This document shows, piece after piece, positions 25,433-35,228 of a stretch of 64,000 bases of DNA. The stretch comes from Elusimicrobiota bacterium. Lineage in GTDB: Bacteria > Elusimicrobiota > Elusimicrobia > UBA1565 > UBA9628. The stretch is taken from positions 31,755 through 95,754 of the forward strand of contig JAGWUP010000013.1 in the NCBI GenBank assembly GCA_028868375.1, given 5' to 3'. The translations under genes were made by a program, and so were the position numbers. Positions within the stretch are counted from its first letter, which is position 1. Each line of letters begins with the position of its first letter. The notes beneath the pieces were generated by a model. The model worked only from the letters and a program-made list of their open reading frames with translations, had not been told where the DNA came from and made no database searches.

Positions 25433-28400
25433 TCACGAACGCGGAGGACGCAGAGAGTCCAAGGCGGTCCGGGCTCCATGGCGGACGTCGGCCTTGTCGC
25501 TGGAGAGCAACTCGGCAAGAAGTCGCTCGGCTTGCGGCGTGCCGATCAGTCCCAGGCTCTGGACGGCGACTTGGCGGCTTAAGGCGTCGTCGCTAAAGGC
25601 GAGCCTTGCCAGCGTCGGGATGCGCGCGGCGGATGTCCAATTTTCGGCGATGTGGCGGACGAGCCTGCCGATGGAGTTGAAGTAGCGGGCGGGACGGGTT
25701 ATGCCGGTCTGGCCCAGACGCGTCAGTTGCGTTTCGAGCCACTCCGCGTTCTCTCGGGGCGCCCGCTGCGCGACATGCTCGAAGGTGTGAAAGGAGTTGT
25801 CGTCCTTGGCGAAAATAAAGTCGAGCAGCTCGGGCAGGACATGGCCGCTCCTCTCCTCCAGTCCGACGCGCGCCGCTTGGAGCGCGGCGTTCCGCCTCCA
25901 CCAGGGGCTGGCCTCCTCCCGCCGGAGGAGTTGCAGAACGCGCGTGTCCACGCCGGCCAGAGTCAGCAGGGTCAGTCCGTTGGTGTAGGCGACGACATCC
26001 TGCGGCCGGCCAAGGAGCCCGGCGATCGTTCGAGCGTTCGGCCGCGCGCCGCCGCGCCTGACCAGCGATGCGAGGGCGCGGTTGGCGATATTCGGGTAGC
26101 AGCGTGAATGGGAGAGGGCTCGGAGCACGCCGGCGGGGTCGAAGGCTATCGACGGGGATTGCAGGGACTTGAGGAGGGCGAGCTGAGTGTCAGAATCGGC
26201 CTTGGCTAGAAGGCCGGCTAGCCTGGGCTGTAGCGCCGCGGGAAAGCGCGGCAGCAGTCCGGCCAAGCGTTTTGTGGTATAGCCGTCCTGCTTGTCCTTG
26301 GCCAGCAGCCACAGCAGGGGCCTGTTGCCGTCGGACCAACCCCGGTCCAGCAGGGCATCCGCCAGCGCGGCCCTGAGGAGGCTGGCGGCCGGGTGGCGCT
26401 TGGCCAGCCGCAGCAGCATTCGAGAGCCGGAGGCAACGAGCGGGTCTATCTCGGAGACAGCGTCCGACAGATCGTGGAGGGACATCCTCGTTGGATCGAA
26501 GTCTTTTGCGAAAAGCGTTCTCCTGCGGAGGCGCAGCTTTTCATCTATGAAGGCGGCATCGTCATTCTGATCGAGTCCCGGGATGTCCCGCGCCGCCGCG
26601 TCGCCCAGGTCGGCGAGGTTGAACGCGGCCGCCCTTCGGACGCTTTGATGCGCGCTGTCGCGCAAGCCCAGCAGCGTGTCGCGCGCGGCGGTCCCGGAGA
26701 CGGTCCGCAGCTGGTGCAGCAACAGGGCTGTCTCGAACTCGCCGGCGGTCTTTAGCCGAGCGAAAATCTCCTCGGGCGACATGAACCGAAATATCCGCCC
26801 GGCTTGCGGCGGCTCGGCGGGCTCGTAGAGGAGGCTCTTGTTCAGGCCGCTGCTCTGGTTGAACGCGATCGCATGTTTCGCCTCGTAAATAGAGAAACCG
26901 TACTTGTCCGCGAGGCGGATCAACGCGTCCAGGATGCCCTGGTCGAGGGGATCATACTGCGTGTCGAGCAAGACGGACTCGACGTCCTCCAGGCTGAGCA
27001 GGCCCCAGACCTGAGCCTCGTAATAGCTGGGTTGCTCCCCCAGCGTCCGAGCATTGGAGAGGCTGTCCAACGGCAGGGCTGGTCCCTTGGCGAAGAGGCT
27101 GTCGCCGACGTGGAAGGTGGCGCGCTCGCGCGCGGAGTCCTTTAACTCAAAGACGACCTTGCCGTATTGATAGGGGCGGTGCTCCTCGAGATTGGAGGGA
27201 CGGCCGATGACGTTGAGGTAGCCGTATTTCGGCAGCACGTCGAGGCTCAGGCCGGGCGAATAGTTTCCAGCCAGGGCTTGTTCGGTTAGATATCTGAATT
27301 TAAACGACAGCATTCCGTTGCTCGTGCCGGTGACATACTGATTCACGATGCCATAGCGGTCGAAGAAGTCTAGCGCTCGCGCGTCGGGGACGTCGGCGCG
27401 CATGAGAATCTTGGAGGAAACGCTGCCGGTCTGCCCATCCGGGGCCGGAGGGCTATTGCCCAGATTTTGGACGAGCTTTCGGGAGAAATCCTGGATCTCG
27501 GAGTAGATGCGGTCGGTGGGGGTCTGCCGATAATGCTCTTGAAGGGGGCGCATCATTTCGGCGACGGCCGGCGCGAAGGCGGCGACGCGCTTGTCGTGGT
27601 CGAAGACGAAGAGATGGTCGAGCGAGGCCTTCCCCCCGGCGTCCTCGGTGTAGCTTCCGGCGTCGGACATGTAGAAGGCCTGCAGTAGCGGGAAAAAGTC
27701 CTCCGGTGAAAGGCCGGAGCGCCGCGCCATCGCGTCGATTTCCCGGATCGTGATGTCCAGGCTCGTTCTGATGTCGGCTCGGAGGTAATGACCGATCGCA
27801 TCCCCATCGACGATGGCTACGGCCAGGTTGACCTGGCTCGGCTGGTAATTCAGGCCCGTCAAGAGCCGTCGCATGGTCTCTCGAGTGAACTCATGCTGCC
27901 GTCGTATGTCGCCGGCCGCGACGGCCGCGGGCTTGCCGATGTCATGCAGGGCTAGCATCAGCCGGAACAGGCCCCTGTCCGCATTTTTCGGCAGGGCGTC
28001 CCGGAAATATCTCTCGAATTGCCCCATCATCATCAGGGTATGCTCTTCCAGGCTGTAGCCTTCCCACACCCCAGCATCCTTCTCGTACTCGAGCTTAAGC
28101 GCGGGCTCCTTTTTCAATTCCGAAATCAGATCCCTCGGCCGGAAGTCCGGGCTGTTGACGACCGCCTCGATGCGGGAGCGGCTCAAGAACGCTTCCGCGG
28201 CAAGATCGAAAGCCTCCGGGACGGGGAGCGCGTCCGTCTTCTCCGGCGTCCCGGCGGCGCCGGAGTAGAGCGTGTCGAGGAGGGCTCCTTTCCCCGCGCT
28301 TGAGTGAGCGCGCAAGAGCATGGCCGAGGCGCTCCGAAGCGTTTCCCGCGCGGGCAGCGTCGGTTTGGGGCCGGGCCAGCTCAGCGCTCCGATTGCCGCG

Positions 28401-28603
28401 GCCGGCGCGAGGCCCGGAAGCATCGTTGCGGCGATGGCCGGCGTCGCGGACACGCTGGGATCGATGCGAGGAAGTCGCAGCGGGGCGTCGGGGAGATCCG
28501 CCGCGCCCGCTGCGTTGCGGCAGCCGAGTTCTGGAGCGGAAGCGATCGTCATCGCGGACAACAGAGCGATGAAGACCGCGCGGGAAGCGCCAGCGAAGCT
28601 CAC
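25433..28603 (-). CDS. Exported multidomain protein: HD domain, ART/DUF3626-like region, HEAT repeats
   Basis: 1056 residues, GTG start, signal-like N-terminus SRAVFIALLSAMTIASAPEL. Residues about 180-300 form an HD hydrolase domain: EEHTLMMMGQF, LALHDIGKPAAVAAG (His-Asp near 220), QHEFT and IVDGDAIGHYL. Residues about 400-540 contain DVLPKYGYLNVIGR, ERATFHVGDSLF and YYEAQVWGLLSLEDVESVLL, which resembles DUF3626 / ADP-ribosyltransferase-like proteins. From about 680 to the end, helical pairs such as RNAALQAARVGLEE and VRHGARTALDSL look like HEAT repeats. Low-GC like the AAA+ gene. A possible -10 (TTATCT) lies 7 nt upstream. Confidence 0.75.
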   Translation of the reverse strand: MSFAGASRAVFIALLSAMTIASAPELGCRNAAGAADLPDAPLRLPRIDPSVSATPAIAATMLPGLAPAAAIGALSWPGPKPTLPARETLRSASAMLLRAHSSAGKGALLDTLYSGAAGTPEKTDALPVPEAFDLAAEAFLSRSRIEAVVNSPDFRPRDLISELKKEPALKLEYEKDAGVWEGYSLEEHTLMMMGQFERYFRDALPKNADRGLFRLMLALHDIGKPAAVAAGDIRRQHEFTRETMRRLLTGLNYQPSQVNLAVAIVDGDAIGHYLRADIRTSLDITIREIDAMARRSGLSPEDFFPLLQAFYMSDAGSYTEDAGGKASLDHLFVFDHDKRVAAFAPAVAEMMRPLQEHYRQTPTDRIYSEIQDFSRKLVQNLGNSPPAPDGQTGSVSSKILMRADVPDARALDFFDRYGIVNQYVTGTSNGMLSFKFRYLTEQALAGNYSPGLSLDVLPKYGYLNVIGRPSNLEEHRPYQYGKVVFELKDSARERATFHVGDSLFAKGPALPLDSLSNARTLGEQPSYYEAQVWGLLSLEDVESVLLDTQYDPLDQGILDALIRLADKYGFSIYEAKHAIAFNQSSGLNKSLLYEPAEPPQAGRIFRFMSPEEIFARLKTAGEFETALLLHQLRTVSGTAARDTLLGLRDSAHQSVRRAAAFNLADLGDAAARDIPGLDQNDDAAFIDEKLRLRRRTLFAKDFDPTRMSLHDLSDAVSEIDPLVASGSRMLLRLAKRHPAASLLRAALADALLDRGWSDGNRPLLWLLAKDKQDGYTTKRLAGLLPRFPAALQPRLAGLLAKADSDTQLALLKSLQSPSIAFDPAGVLRALSHSRCYPNIANRALASLVRRGGARPNARTIAGLLGRPQDVVAYTNGLTLLTLAGVDTRVLQLLRREEASPWWRRNAALQAARVGLEERSGHVLPELLDFIFAKDDNSFHTFEHVAQRAPRENAEWLETQLTRLGQTGITRPARYFNSIGRLVRHIAENWTSAARIPTLARLAFSDDALSRQVAVQSLGLIGTPQAERLLAELLSSDKADVRHGARTALDSLRPPRS

Positions 28604-28708
28604 CTCACGAAGATAACAGAAATCTCAAGGGCCGATATGGGCCTATCAGGCAAGGGAGAAGCGGCCAAAGGGCTCAGCCGAGGTGGGCCCCTGACGCAAG
28701 CCGGCGCC

Positions 28709-29689
28709 TTAGAACGGCATCGCGATCGCGGGCGGCGTCTTGGGGATGCGCAGGGACTGCGGCGTCGAGAGCGCCTGGGACGGGCCGGGAGCCGGGGCCG
28801 CGGGGGCGGCCAGGCCGATCGTGATCGGCTGGCTCCACTCGTAGTCCGCCTTGTTCAGGTTGTTGAGCAGGCGCAGGCGGAGCACGTAGATGTTATCGGA
28901 GGACAGCTCCTGGTAGAGCGGGATCGCCAGTCCGCCGTTGGCGAAGTCGGCGGCGGCGCGCTGGCCCTTGACGACGATGAAGGACATCGTGCTGCCCTTG
29001 TAGAACTTGTCGATCTCGTAGTCGAGCTGCGTGACGACCTTCTTGGCGAGGAAGGCGGGGTTGACCGCCACCGACAGCACGCCCTTGCCGTCCGAGCCCG
29101 CGGCCAGTGCGAAGGTCATGTTCTGGCTGACCTGGGCCGCCAGGGCGGGATCGGGGGCCGGTGGCGCGGGAGGCTGCGGCGGGTTCGGCTGGCCTTCCCC
29201 GGACAGCGAGAGCGCGAAGTTGTAGCTGTCCGGCATCGCCCAGTTGTCGAAGCGGTAGGTGGGCTCGTTGTACTTATGGAAGCTCGAGGCCACGTGGATC
29301 TGGAAGGCGTCGTAGCGGGAGAAGATGGAGCCGGCGTCGTGGTAGTACTGCAGCGTGACCTGCTCGGTCTGTCCCTGGCCCAGCGCGGCGTCGGGCGGAA
29401 ACTGAACGCTGATATGGGAGGCTTGGTCGTGGTCGTAGACCTCGTAGGGCTCGCGATCGTAGTAGGTCCACCAGCGCCATTCCAGGCATTGGCCGAGCTG
29501 GTTCCAGAGCACGCAGACGTATTCCTGGCGCGGCACCCAGCGGTACTCGGTCCGGTACACCGGCAGATTGGTGTCGAAGGCGACGGCCTGCACGCCCGCG
29601 CCGCGGGTCGCCGTCCACTGCTCCGCCCGGGCCGCCATGGAGGAGCCCAGCAAGGCCGCCAACGTCAGCGCCGCAAATCCCAGTTTCAT
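28709..29689 (-). CDS. Secreted protein of unknown function, aromatic-rich
   Basis: 326 residues with a clear signal peptide (MKLGFAALTLAALLGSSMAARA). The mature N-terminus is rich in Tyr and Trp (YRWVPRQEYVCVLWNQLGQ, then CLEWRWWTYYDREPYEVYDH) with two Cys that may form a disulfide. A Pro-rich linker (PNPPQPPAPPAPDPA) separates it from a second beta-rich domain (SVAVNPAFLAKKVVTQLDYE). Not recognised. Shine-Dalgarno AGGAGA lies about 6 nt before the ATG, in contrast to the leaderless genes. High GC, unlike the two upstream genes. Confidence 0.75.
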   Translation of the reverse strand: MKLGFAALTLAALLGSSMAARAEQWTATRGAGVQAVAFDTNLPVYRTEYRWVPRQEYVCVLWNQLGQCLEWRWWTYYDREPYEVYDHDQASHISVQFPPDAALGQGQTEQVTLQYYHDAGSIFSRYDAFQIHVASSFHKYNEPTYRFDNWAMPDSYNFALSLSGEGQPNPPQPPAPPAPDPALAAQVSQNMTFALAAGSDGKGVLSVAVNPAFLAKKVVTQLDYEIDKFYKGSTMSFIVVKGQRAAADFANGGLAIPLYQELSSDNIYVLRLRLLNNLNKADYEWSQPITIGLAAPAAPAPGPSQALSTPQSLRIPKTPPAIAMPF

Positions 29690-29770
29690 CGCGTTCTCCT
29701 GTCCGCCGCTTCCGCCGTCATTTCGTCCTGCGGCCGCATCCTAGCAAATGCGCCCGCCCAAAAAACATCC

Positions 29771-31234
29771 TCACCAAGGGCTGGGCTTGTAGTCCTTGAG
29801 AAACTTGCCCCAGACGTGCCGGCCTGTCCTCAAGCCGGAGAAGACGGGATCGCAGAGGCGCGCCGCGCCGTCGACGATGTCGAGCGGCGGCTGGAAGTCG
29901 AGCTGCTCGCGCTTGCGCTCGCAGTGCCGGGCCGGGTCCTCGTCGGTGACCCAGCCGGTGTCGACGGCGTTCATCTGGATGCCGCCGGCGTGGTAGTCCG
30001 GCGCCGAGGTCAGGGTCAGCATGTTGAGGGCGGCCTTGGCCATGTTCGTGTGCGGGTGCTTGTCGGTCTTGGTGTGGCGCGAGAAGACCCCCTCCATCGC
30101 CGAGGCGTTGACGACGTGCTGCTCGCCGTTGGCGTGCCGGAGCATCAGCGCCTTGAGCTTGCCGCAGAGGATGAAGGGTGCCACGGCGTTGACGAGCTGG
30201 ACTTCCAACAGCTCGCGGGTGGAGACCTCGGCCAAGCGCAATCGCCAGCTGTTGACGGCTCTTAAATCCAGCTGCTGCAGGTCGGCGTCGAGGCGGCCGT
30301 CCGGAAACAGCGCCGCCGGGGCCAGGGCGCCTAATGGTTCAAGGCGGCTTCGCGGCTGGCTTTCGGTTTCGGCGTCGCCGCCGGCGCCGGCGGCTAGAAG
30401 GGCCTTGCGCTCTACTGGCCCGGCCAGCAGCTCGCCCGCTCCGCCCGGAAGCTCCCGCGGTTCCAGCGACTCGATTTCCCGCAGATGCTCGTAGAAGGCG
30501 GCGGGCCGCCGCACGGTCTGGGCCGCGTTGTTGATGAGGATGTCGAGGCGGCTTTCCGTCTGCGCGATACGGCGCGCGAAGAGCTCGACGCTGGGCGAGT
30601 GGCGCAGGTCCAGGCCGTGCACGCTCAGGCGTCCCTTCCAGGCCGCAAAGTCCGGCTCGCGGCTGTAGCGCGCGGCCGCGTCCTGCGGAAAGCGCGTCGT
30701 CGCGATCACGCTCGCTCCGGCGCGCAGCAGCATCAGGGAGGCTTGGTAGCCGATCTTAAGCCGCGCTCCGGTGACCAGGGCCTTGCGGCCGGACAGGTCG
30801 GCGGTCTGGAAGCGCTTCTCGTAATTGAAGTCGCCGCAGGCCTGGCACATGGAGTCGTAGAAAAAATGCAGGCTGGTGTAGGGAGTCTTGCAGACGTAGC
30901 AGAAGCGCGCTTTCTTAAGATGCCGCGCCGGAGCGGCGGGCGGAGTCTCGCGGGCCGGGGCCTGGTAGACGGGCGCCGCCCGCGCTTTTCGGATGCGCGC
31001 CTCCTCGCGGGTCCGCTTGTCCTCGGCGCGCCGGCTTTCCCTGGCGCGAAGGCGCATGGCCTTGCGCAGGCGCGAGCGCTCCAGCGCCGTCGGCCGGGCC
31101 AGGCGGCCCGCGGCCCGCATCAATCTGGCGCGTTCATCTTCCGAAAGCCCGGCCAGCAGCCTCGCGTCCTCGGCCAGGGCCTCGAGGGCTTCCAGGCCGC
31201 GCGCGAACGCGGAAGCGTCTTCTAGGACTGGCAT
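29771..31234 (-). CDS. Short-chain dehydrogenase/reductase with zinc ribbon and atypical active site
   Basis: 487 residues. An N-terminal helical Arg-rich region (residues 1-105) leads to a zinc ribbon: CYVCKTPY, then MCQACGDFNY. The SDR fold follows: cofactor loop VTGARLKIGYQASL, NNAAQ, and a late substrate region. The expected YxxxK is replaced by HPHTNMAKAALNML: Lys is kept but a Thr stands at the Tyr position, and the Ser is in NASAMEG further upstream than usual. Substrate unknown; it may be non-catalytic. Its 5' end is 12 bp from the 29-bp repeat at 31246. Confidence 0.82.
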   Translation of the reverse strand: MPVLEDASAFARGLEALEALAEDARLLAGLSEDERARLMRAAGRLARPTALERSRLRKAMRLRARESRRAEDKRTREEARIRKARAAPVYQAPARETPPAAPARHLKKARFCYVCKTPYTSLHFFYDSMCQACGDFNYEKRFQTADLSGRKALVTGARLKIGYQASLMLLRAGASVIATTRFPQDAAARYSREPDFAAWKGRLSVHGLDLRHSPSVELFARRIAQTESRLDILINNAAQTVRRPAAFYEHLREIESLEPRELPGGAGELLAGPVERKALLAAGAGGDAETESQPRSRLEPLGALAPAALFPDGRLDADLQQLDLRAVNSWRLRLAEVSTRELLEVQLVNAVAPFILCGKLKALMLRHANGEQHVVNASAMEGVFSRHTKTDKHPHTNMAKAALNMLTLTSAPDYHAGGIQMNAVDTGWVTDEDPARHCERKREQLDFQPPLDIVDGAARLCDPVFSGLRTGRHVWGKFLKDYKPSPW

Positions 31235-31245
31235 TGGAGCATGGA

Positions 31246-31274
31246 CTGAAAAATGAGGCCTGACCCTACGTTTC
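31246..31274 (-). repeat. 29-bp REP-like repeat, inverted partner of 22351
   Basis: Matches the reverse complement of 22351-22379 at 28 of 29 positions. It provides the stop codon of the VOC gene, so it inserted into or replaced that gene's original end. Confidence 0.75.
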
Positions 31275-31652
31275 AGTTGGGGGATGGTGGAGGAATTGGA
31301 TGAGGACGCCGTCTGGATCGGCGACGTAGAAGGAGCGCGCGCCGTCGCGATGGGTTTTCGGCTCCTTGACGATCGGAGCGCCCAGCCGCCGCAGATGCTC
31401 GGCCCAGGCGTCGACGTCCTCGGCGCGGCGCAGCATGATGCCGAAGTGGTCCAGCGCCCCGCGGCCGCCGGCTCCCCGGTGCAAGGCCAGGTTGTCCCCG
31501 TCGCGGGTCAGATAGACGTTGTCGGGGTCCGGCCGCCACTCGACGCGGTAGCCCAGCGCCTCGACGTAGAAGCGCTCCGCCCTGGGCAGGTCCGGGGTTA
31601 TAAGGGCCACGTGGCGTATGCCCAGGGTCTTCGGAGGGTTTGCCGGGGCCAT
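31266..31652 (-). CDS. VOC superfamily (glyoxalase/dioxygenase-like) protein
   Basis: 128 residues, one VOC domain made of two beta-alpha-beta-beta-beta modules: IRHVALITPDLPRAERFYVE and LDHFGIMLRRAEDVDAWAEH, ending FYVADPDGVLIQFLHH, where His and Glu/Asp/Gln ligands normally hold a metal. Function could be lactoylglutathione lyase-like, isomerase or resistance; size alone cannot tell. The last two codons fall in the 29-bp repeat. Start set by TACAAT 7 nt upstream. Confidence 0.85.
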   Translation of the reverse strand: MAPANPPKTLGIRHVALITPDLPRAERFYVEALGYRVEWRPDPDNVYLTRDGDNLALHRGAGGRGALDHFGIMLRRAEDVDAWAEHLRRLGAPIVKEPKTHRDGARSFYVADPDGVLIQFLHHPPTET

Positions 31653-31659
31653 CGGCGAA

Positions 31660-31665
31660 ATTGTA
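31660..31665 (-). promoter_or_regulatory. -10 box TACAAT of VOC gene, overlapping a divergent -10
   Basis: TACAAT ends 7 nt before the ATG at 31652. It overlaps by two bases the plus-strand -10 at 31664, so the two divergent genes cannot be initiated at once. Confidence 0.55.
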
Positions 31666-31669
31666 TCAC
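31664..31669 (+). promoter_or_regulatory. -10 box TATCAC of SIS gene
   Basis: TATCAC, 6 nt before the ATG at 31676; shares bases 31664-31665 with the opposite promoter. Confidence 0.45.
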
Positions 31670-31675
31670 AATCGG

Positions 31676-32632
31676 ATGAAGGCTCCCCCGTCCTCGCGCT
31701 ACGAGGCCAACATCCTGGCCCAGCCGGACTTATTAAGGAAGGTCCTGGCCGAGCCCCTGCCGGATTGGATGCCGCGGCTGCGCGGCTGCCCCATCCATTT
31801 CGTGGGCGTGGGCAGCAGCTACCATGCCGCCGAGATCGCCAAGGCCCTCTGGCGGCGCCTGGCCGGCCCCCGCGCCGAGGCGGCCCACAGCTTCGAGTTC
31901 GCGCGCCTGCCCCAGCCGGTCGGGCGCGGCGACGTCGTCGCGGTGCTCTCGCACCGCGGCGGCAACTCCTTCACGGTGGAGGCGGGGCGCCTGGCGCGCA
32001 AGGCCGGGGCGGCGACCGTGGCGATCACAGGCCGCGGCGCCTCCTGGCGCGAGGCCCCCGATCACCGCATCGACTGCTGCGAGTTGGAGGATACCGGGGC
32101 CTTCACCAAGTCCCTGACCACGACCTTGGCCTGGATCGCGCGCTGGATCGGCGCGCCGGACCTGCTGGACGGCCTGCGCCGCGCCGAGGAGGGTTTGCGC
32201 CAGGGGCCGGAGTTTCCCAAGCTTTCGGCGGGCTCTGACCTGGTGCTGGTGGGAGACCTCGAGCGCGAGTGGGTGGCGCGCGAGACGGCCCTGAAGCTGT
32301 TGGAGACCTCCTTCATCAAGGCCCGCGCCTTCGGCCTGGAGGAGTTCCTGCACGGGCCGCAGCTCTCGGTCGGGAAAGGCACGACGGCGTTGCTATTTTG
32401 CGGCGCCGCGGAGCCGCGCGCGGTCCAGGCCCGCCGCTACCTCAAGGGCGTCGGCGCTCGGGTCGTCGAGGTGCACGCTCCGGGATTGCCCGCCGACGCG
32501 GCCTGGCTGGGGCAGCTCTTGTGGGGCCAGCGCCTGGCCGCCGACGCCTGCCGCCGCCTGGGAGTCGATCCCGACGACAACCGCCGCGGCGATGAGCGCT
32601 ACCGCAAGGCCCTGGCGGCGATCGGTTTATAG
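31676..32632 (+). CDS. SIS-domain sugar isomerase/aminotransferase-like protein (GlmS C-terminal half-like)
   Basis: 318 residues with two SIS domains. Domain 1: FVGVGSSYHAAEIAKALWRR, SHRGGNSFTVEAGRLARKAG, AITGRGASW. Domain 2: VLVGDLEREWVARETALKLL, and KARAFGLEEFLHGPQLSV, the substrate loop of GlmS/AgaS proteins. There is no glutaminase domain, so ammonia transfer from glutamine is not expected; deamination or isomerisation of an amino sugar phosphate is more likely. The ATG is chosen over an in-frame upstream ATG because of the -10 spacing. Confidence 0.85.
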   Translation: MKAPPSSRYEANILAQPDLLRKVLAEPLPDWMPRLRGCPIHFVGVGSSYHAAEIAKALWRRLAGPRAEAAHSFEFARLPQPVGRGDVVAVLSHRGGNSFTVEAGRLARKAGAATVAITGRGASWREAPDHRIDCCELEDTGAFTKSLTTTLAWIARWIGAPDLLDGLRRAEEGLRQGPEFPKLSAGSDLVLVGDLEREWVARETALKLLETSFIKARAFGLEEFLHGPQLSVGKGTTALLFCGAAEPRAVQARRYLKGVGARVVEVHAPGLPADAAWLGQLLWGQRLAADACRRLGVDPDDNRRGDERYRKALAAIGL

Positions 32633-32654
32633 CGCGCCGACCCGGCCGGCTTGC

Positions 32655-32660
32655 TATAAT
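32655..32660 (+). promoter_or_regulatory. Extended -10 (TGC-TATAAT) of ispG
   Basis: Consensus TATAAT preceded by TGC, 10 nt before the ATG at 32671; a very short leader of about 4 nt is predicted. Confidence 0.6.
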
Positions 32661-32670
32661 CTCTTTGCAG

Positions 32671-34665
<1,995 letters not shown>

Positions 34666-34676
34666 CGGGCTTGCGT

Positions 34677-34716
34677 CTGGCCGAATAGGGAAAGTGCGTC
34701 AGGCCATGACGGCCGG
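34677..34716 (+). repeat. ~38-bp intergenic repeat, copy 1
   Basis: TGGCCGAATAGGGAAAGTGC followed by GTCAGGCCATGACGGCC. A second copy lies at 42659-42698 with a few differences. It contains a small CGTCA...TGACG stem and follows the hairpin after ispG. Confidence 0.65.
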
Positions 34717-34717
34717 T

Positions 34718-35212
34718 CTAGCGCCCCAGGCGCTCGGCCAGGCGCGACCAGGCGGGCAGCTTCTCCTCGAAAGGCAGCCCCGCCGTCGGGGCGCTGGAGG
34801 GCAGGCGGAAGGCCTCGACGCCGCCCGGGACGGCCTCGGCGCAATGGCGCTGGTAGGCGGCCCAGGCCGCGCCGCCGTTGCAGAAGACCGCGCGGATGCC
34901 CGTCTCGCGCAGCAGGCGCGGCACCGCGTTGGGCTCCGGCTCCTCGAAGTCGGCGGCTTGCGCCGCTTGGCGCGGGCGACCTGGATAGATCGTCCACAGC
35001 GCCAGGCCGCGGCTTTGCGCGAACGCCAGCCTTTCCGCGTAGGGCAGGCCCTCCAGCTCCCGGCCCAAGGCCGCGCCCGCCAGCCGCCAGAACTGGTCGC
35101 GCGGCTCGGCGTAGTACTGGCCCCTCCGCAGCGACAAGCGTCCCGGCGCCAGGCCCAGGATGAGGACCAGCGGCCGCGGGCCCAGGGCCGGCGCGAGGAT
35201 TTCGGCGGACAT
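34718..35212 (-). CDS. DNA-deoxyinosine / uracil-DNA glycosylase family 6-like
   Basis: 164 residues. GLAPGRLSLRRGQYYAEPRD followed by QFW matches the hypoxanthine-DNA glycosylase pattern GxxPSxxSLxxxxYYxHPxNxFW, with an Asp where Asn is usual. Later come SRGLALWTIYPGR and FCNGGAAWAAYQRH. The C-terminal LPSSAPTAG corresponds to the LPSTSPA motif. It removes deaminated bases from DNA. It is the last gene of a minus-strand cluster starting at 36967; a GGGAG Shine-Dalgarno site lies 5 nt before the ATG. Confidence 0.82.
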   Translation of the reverse strand: MSAEILAPALGPRPLVLILGLAPGRLSLRRGQYYAEPRDQFWRLAGAALGRELEGLPYAERLAFAQSRGLALWTIYPGRPRQAAQAADFEEPEPNAVPRLLRETGIRAVFCNGGAAWAAYQRHCAEAVPGGVEAFRLPSSAPTAGLPFEEKLPAWSRLAERLGR

Positions 35213-35228
35213 GCCGCTCCCGCCGGCG

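Noticed and set aside
25104..25436. Minus-strand 110-codon frame between the AAA+ and HD genes
   Set aside because: No start signal, no domain, and it overlaps a rightward terminator; probably chance.
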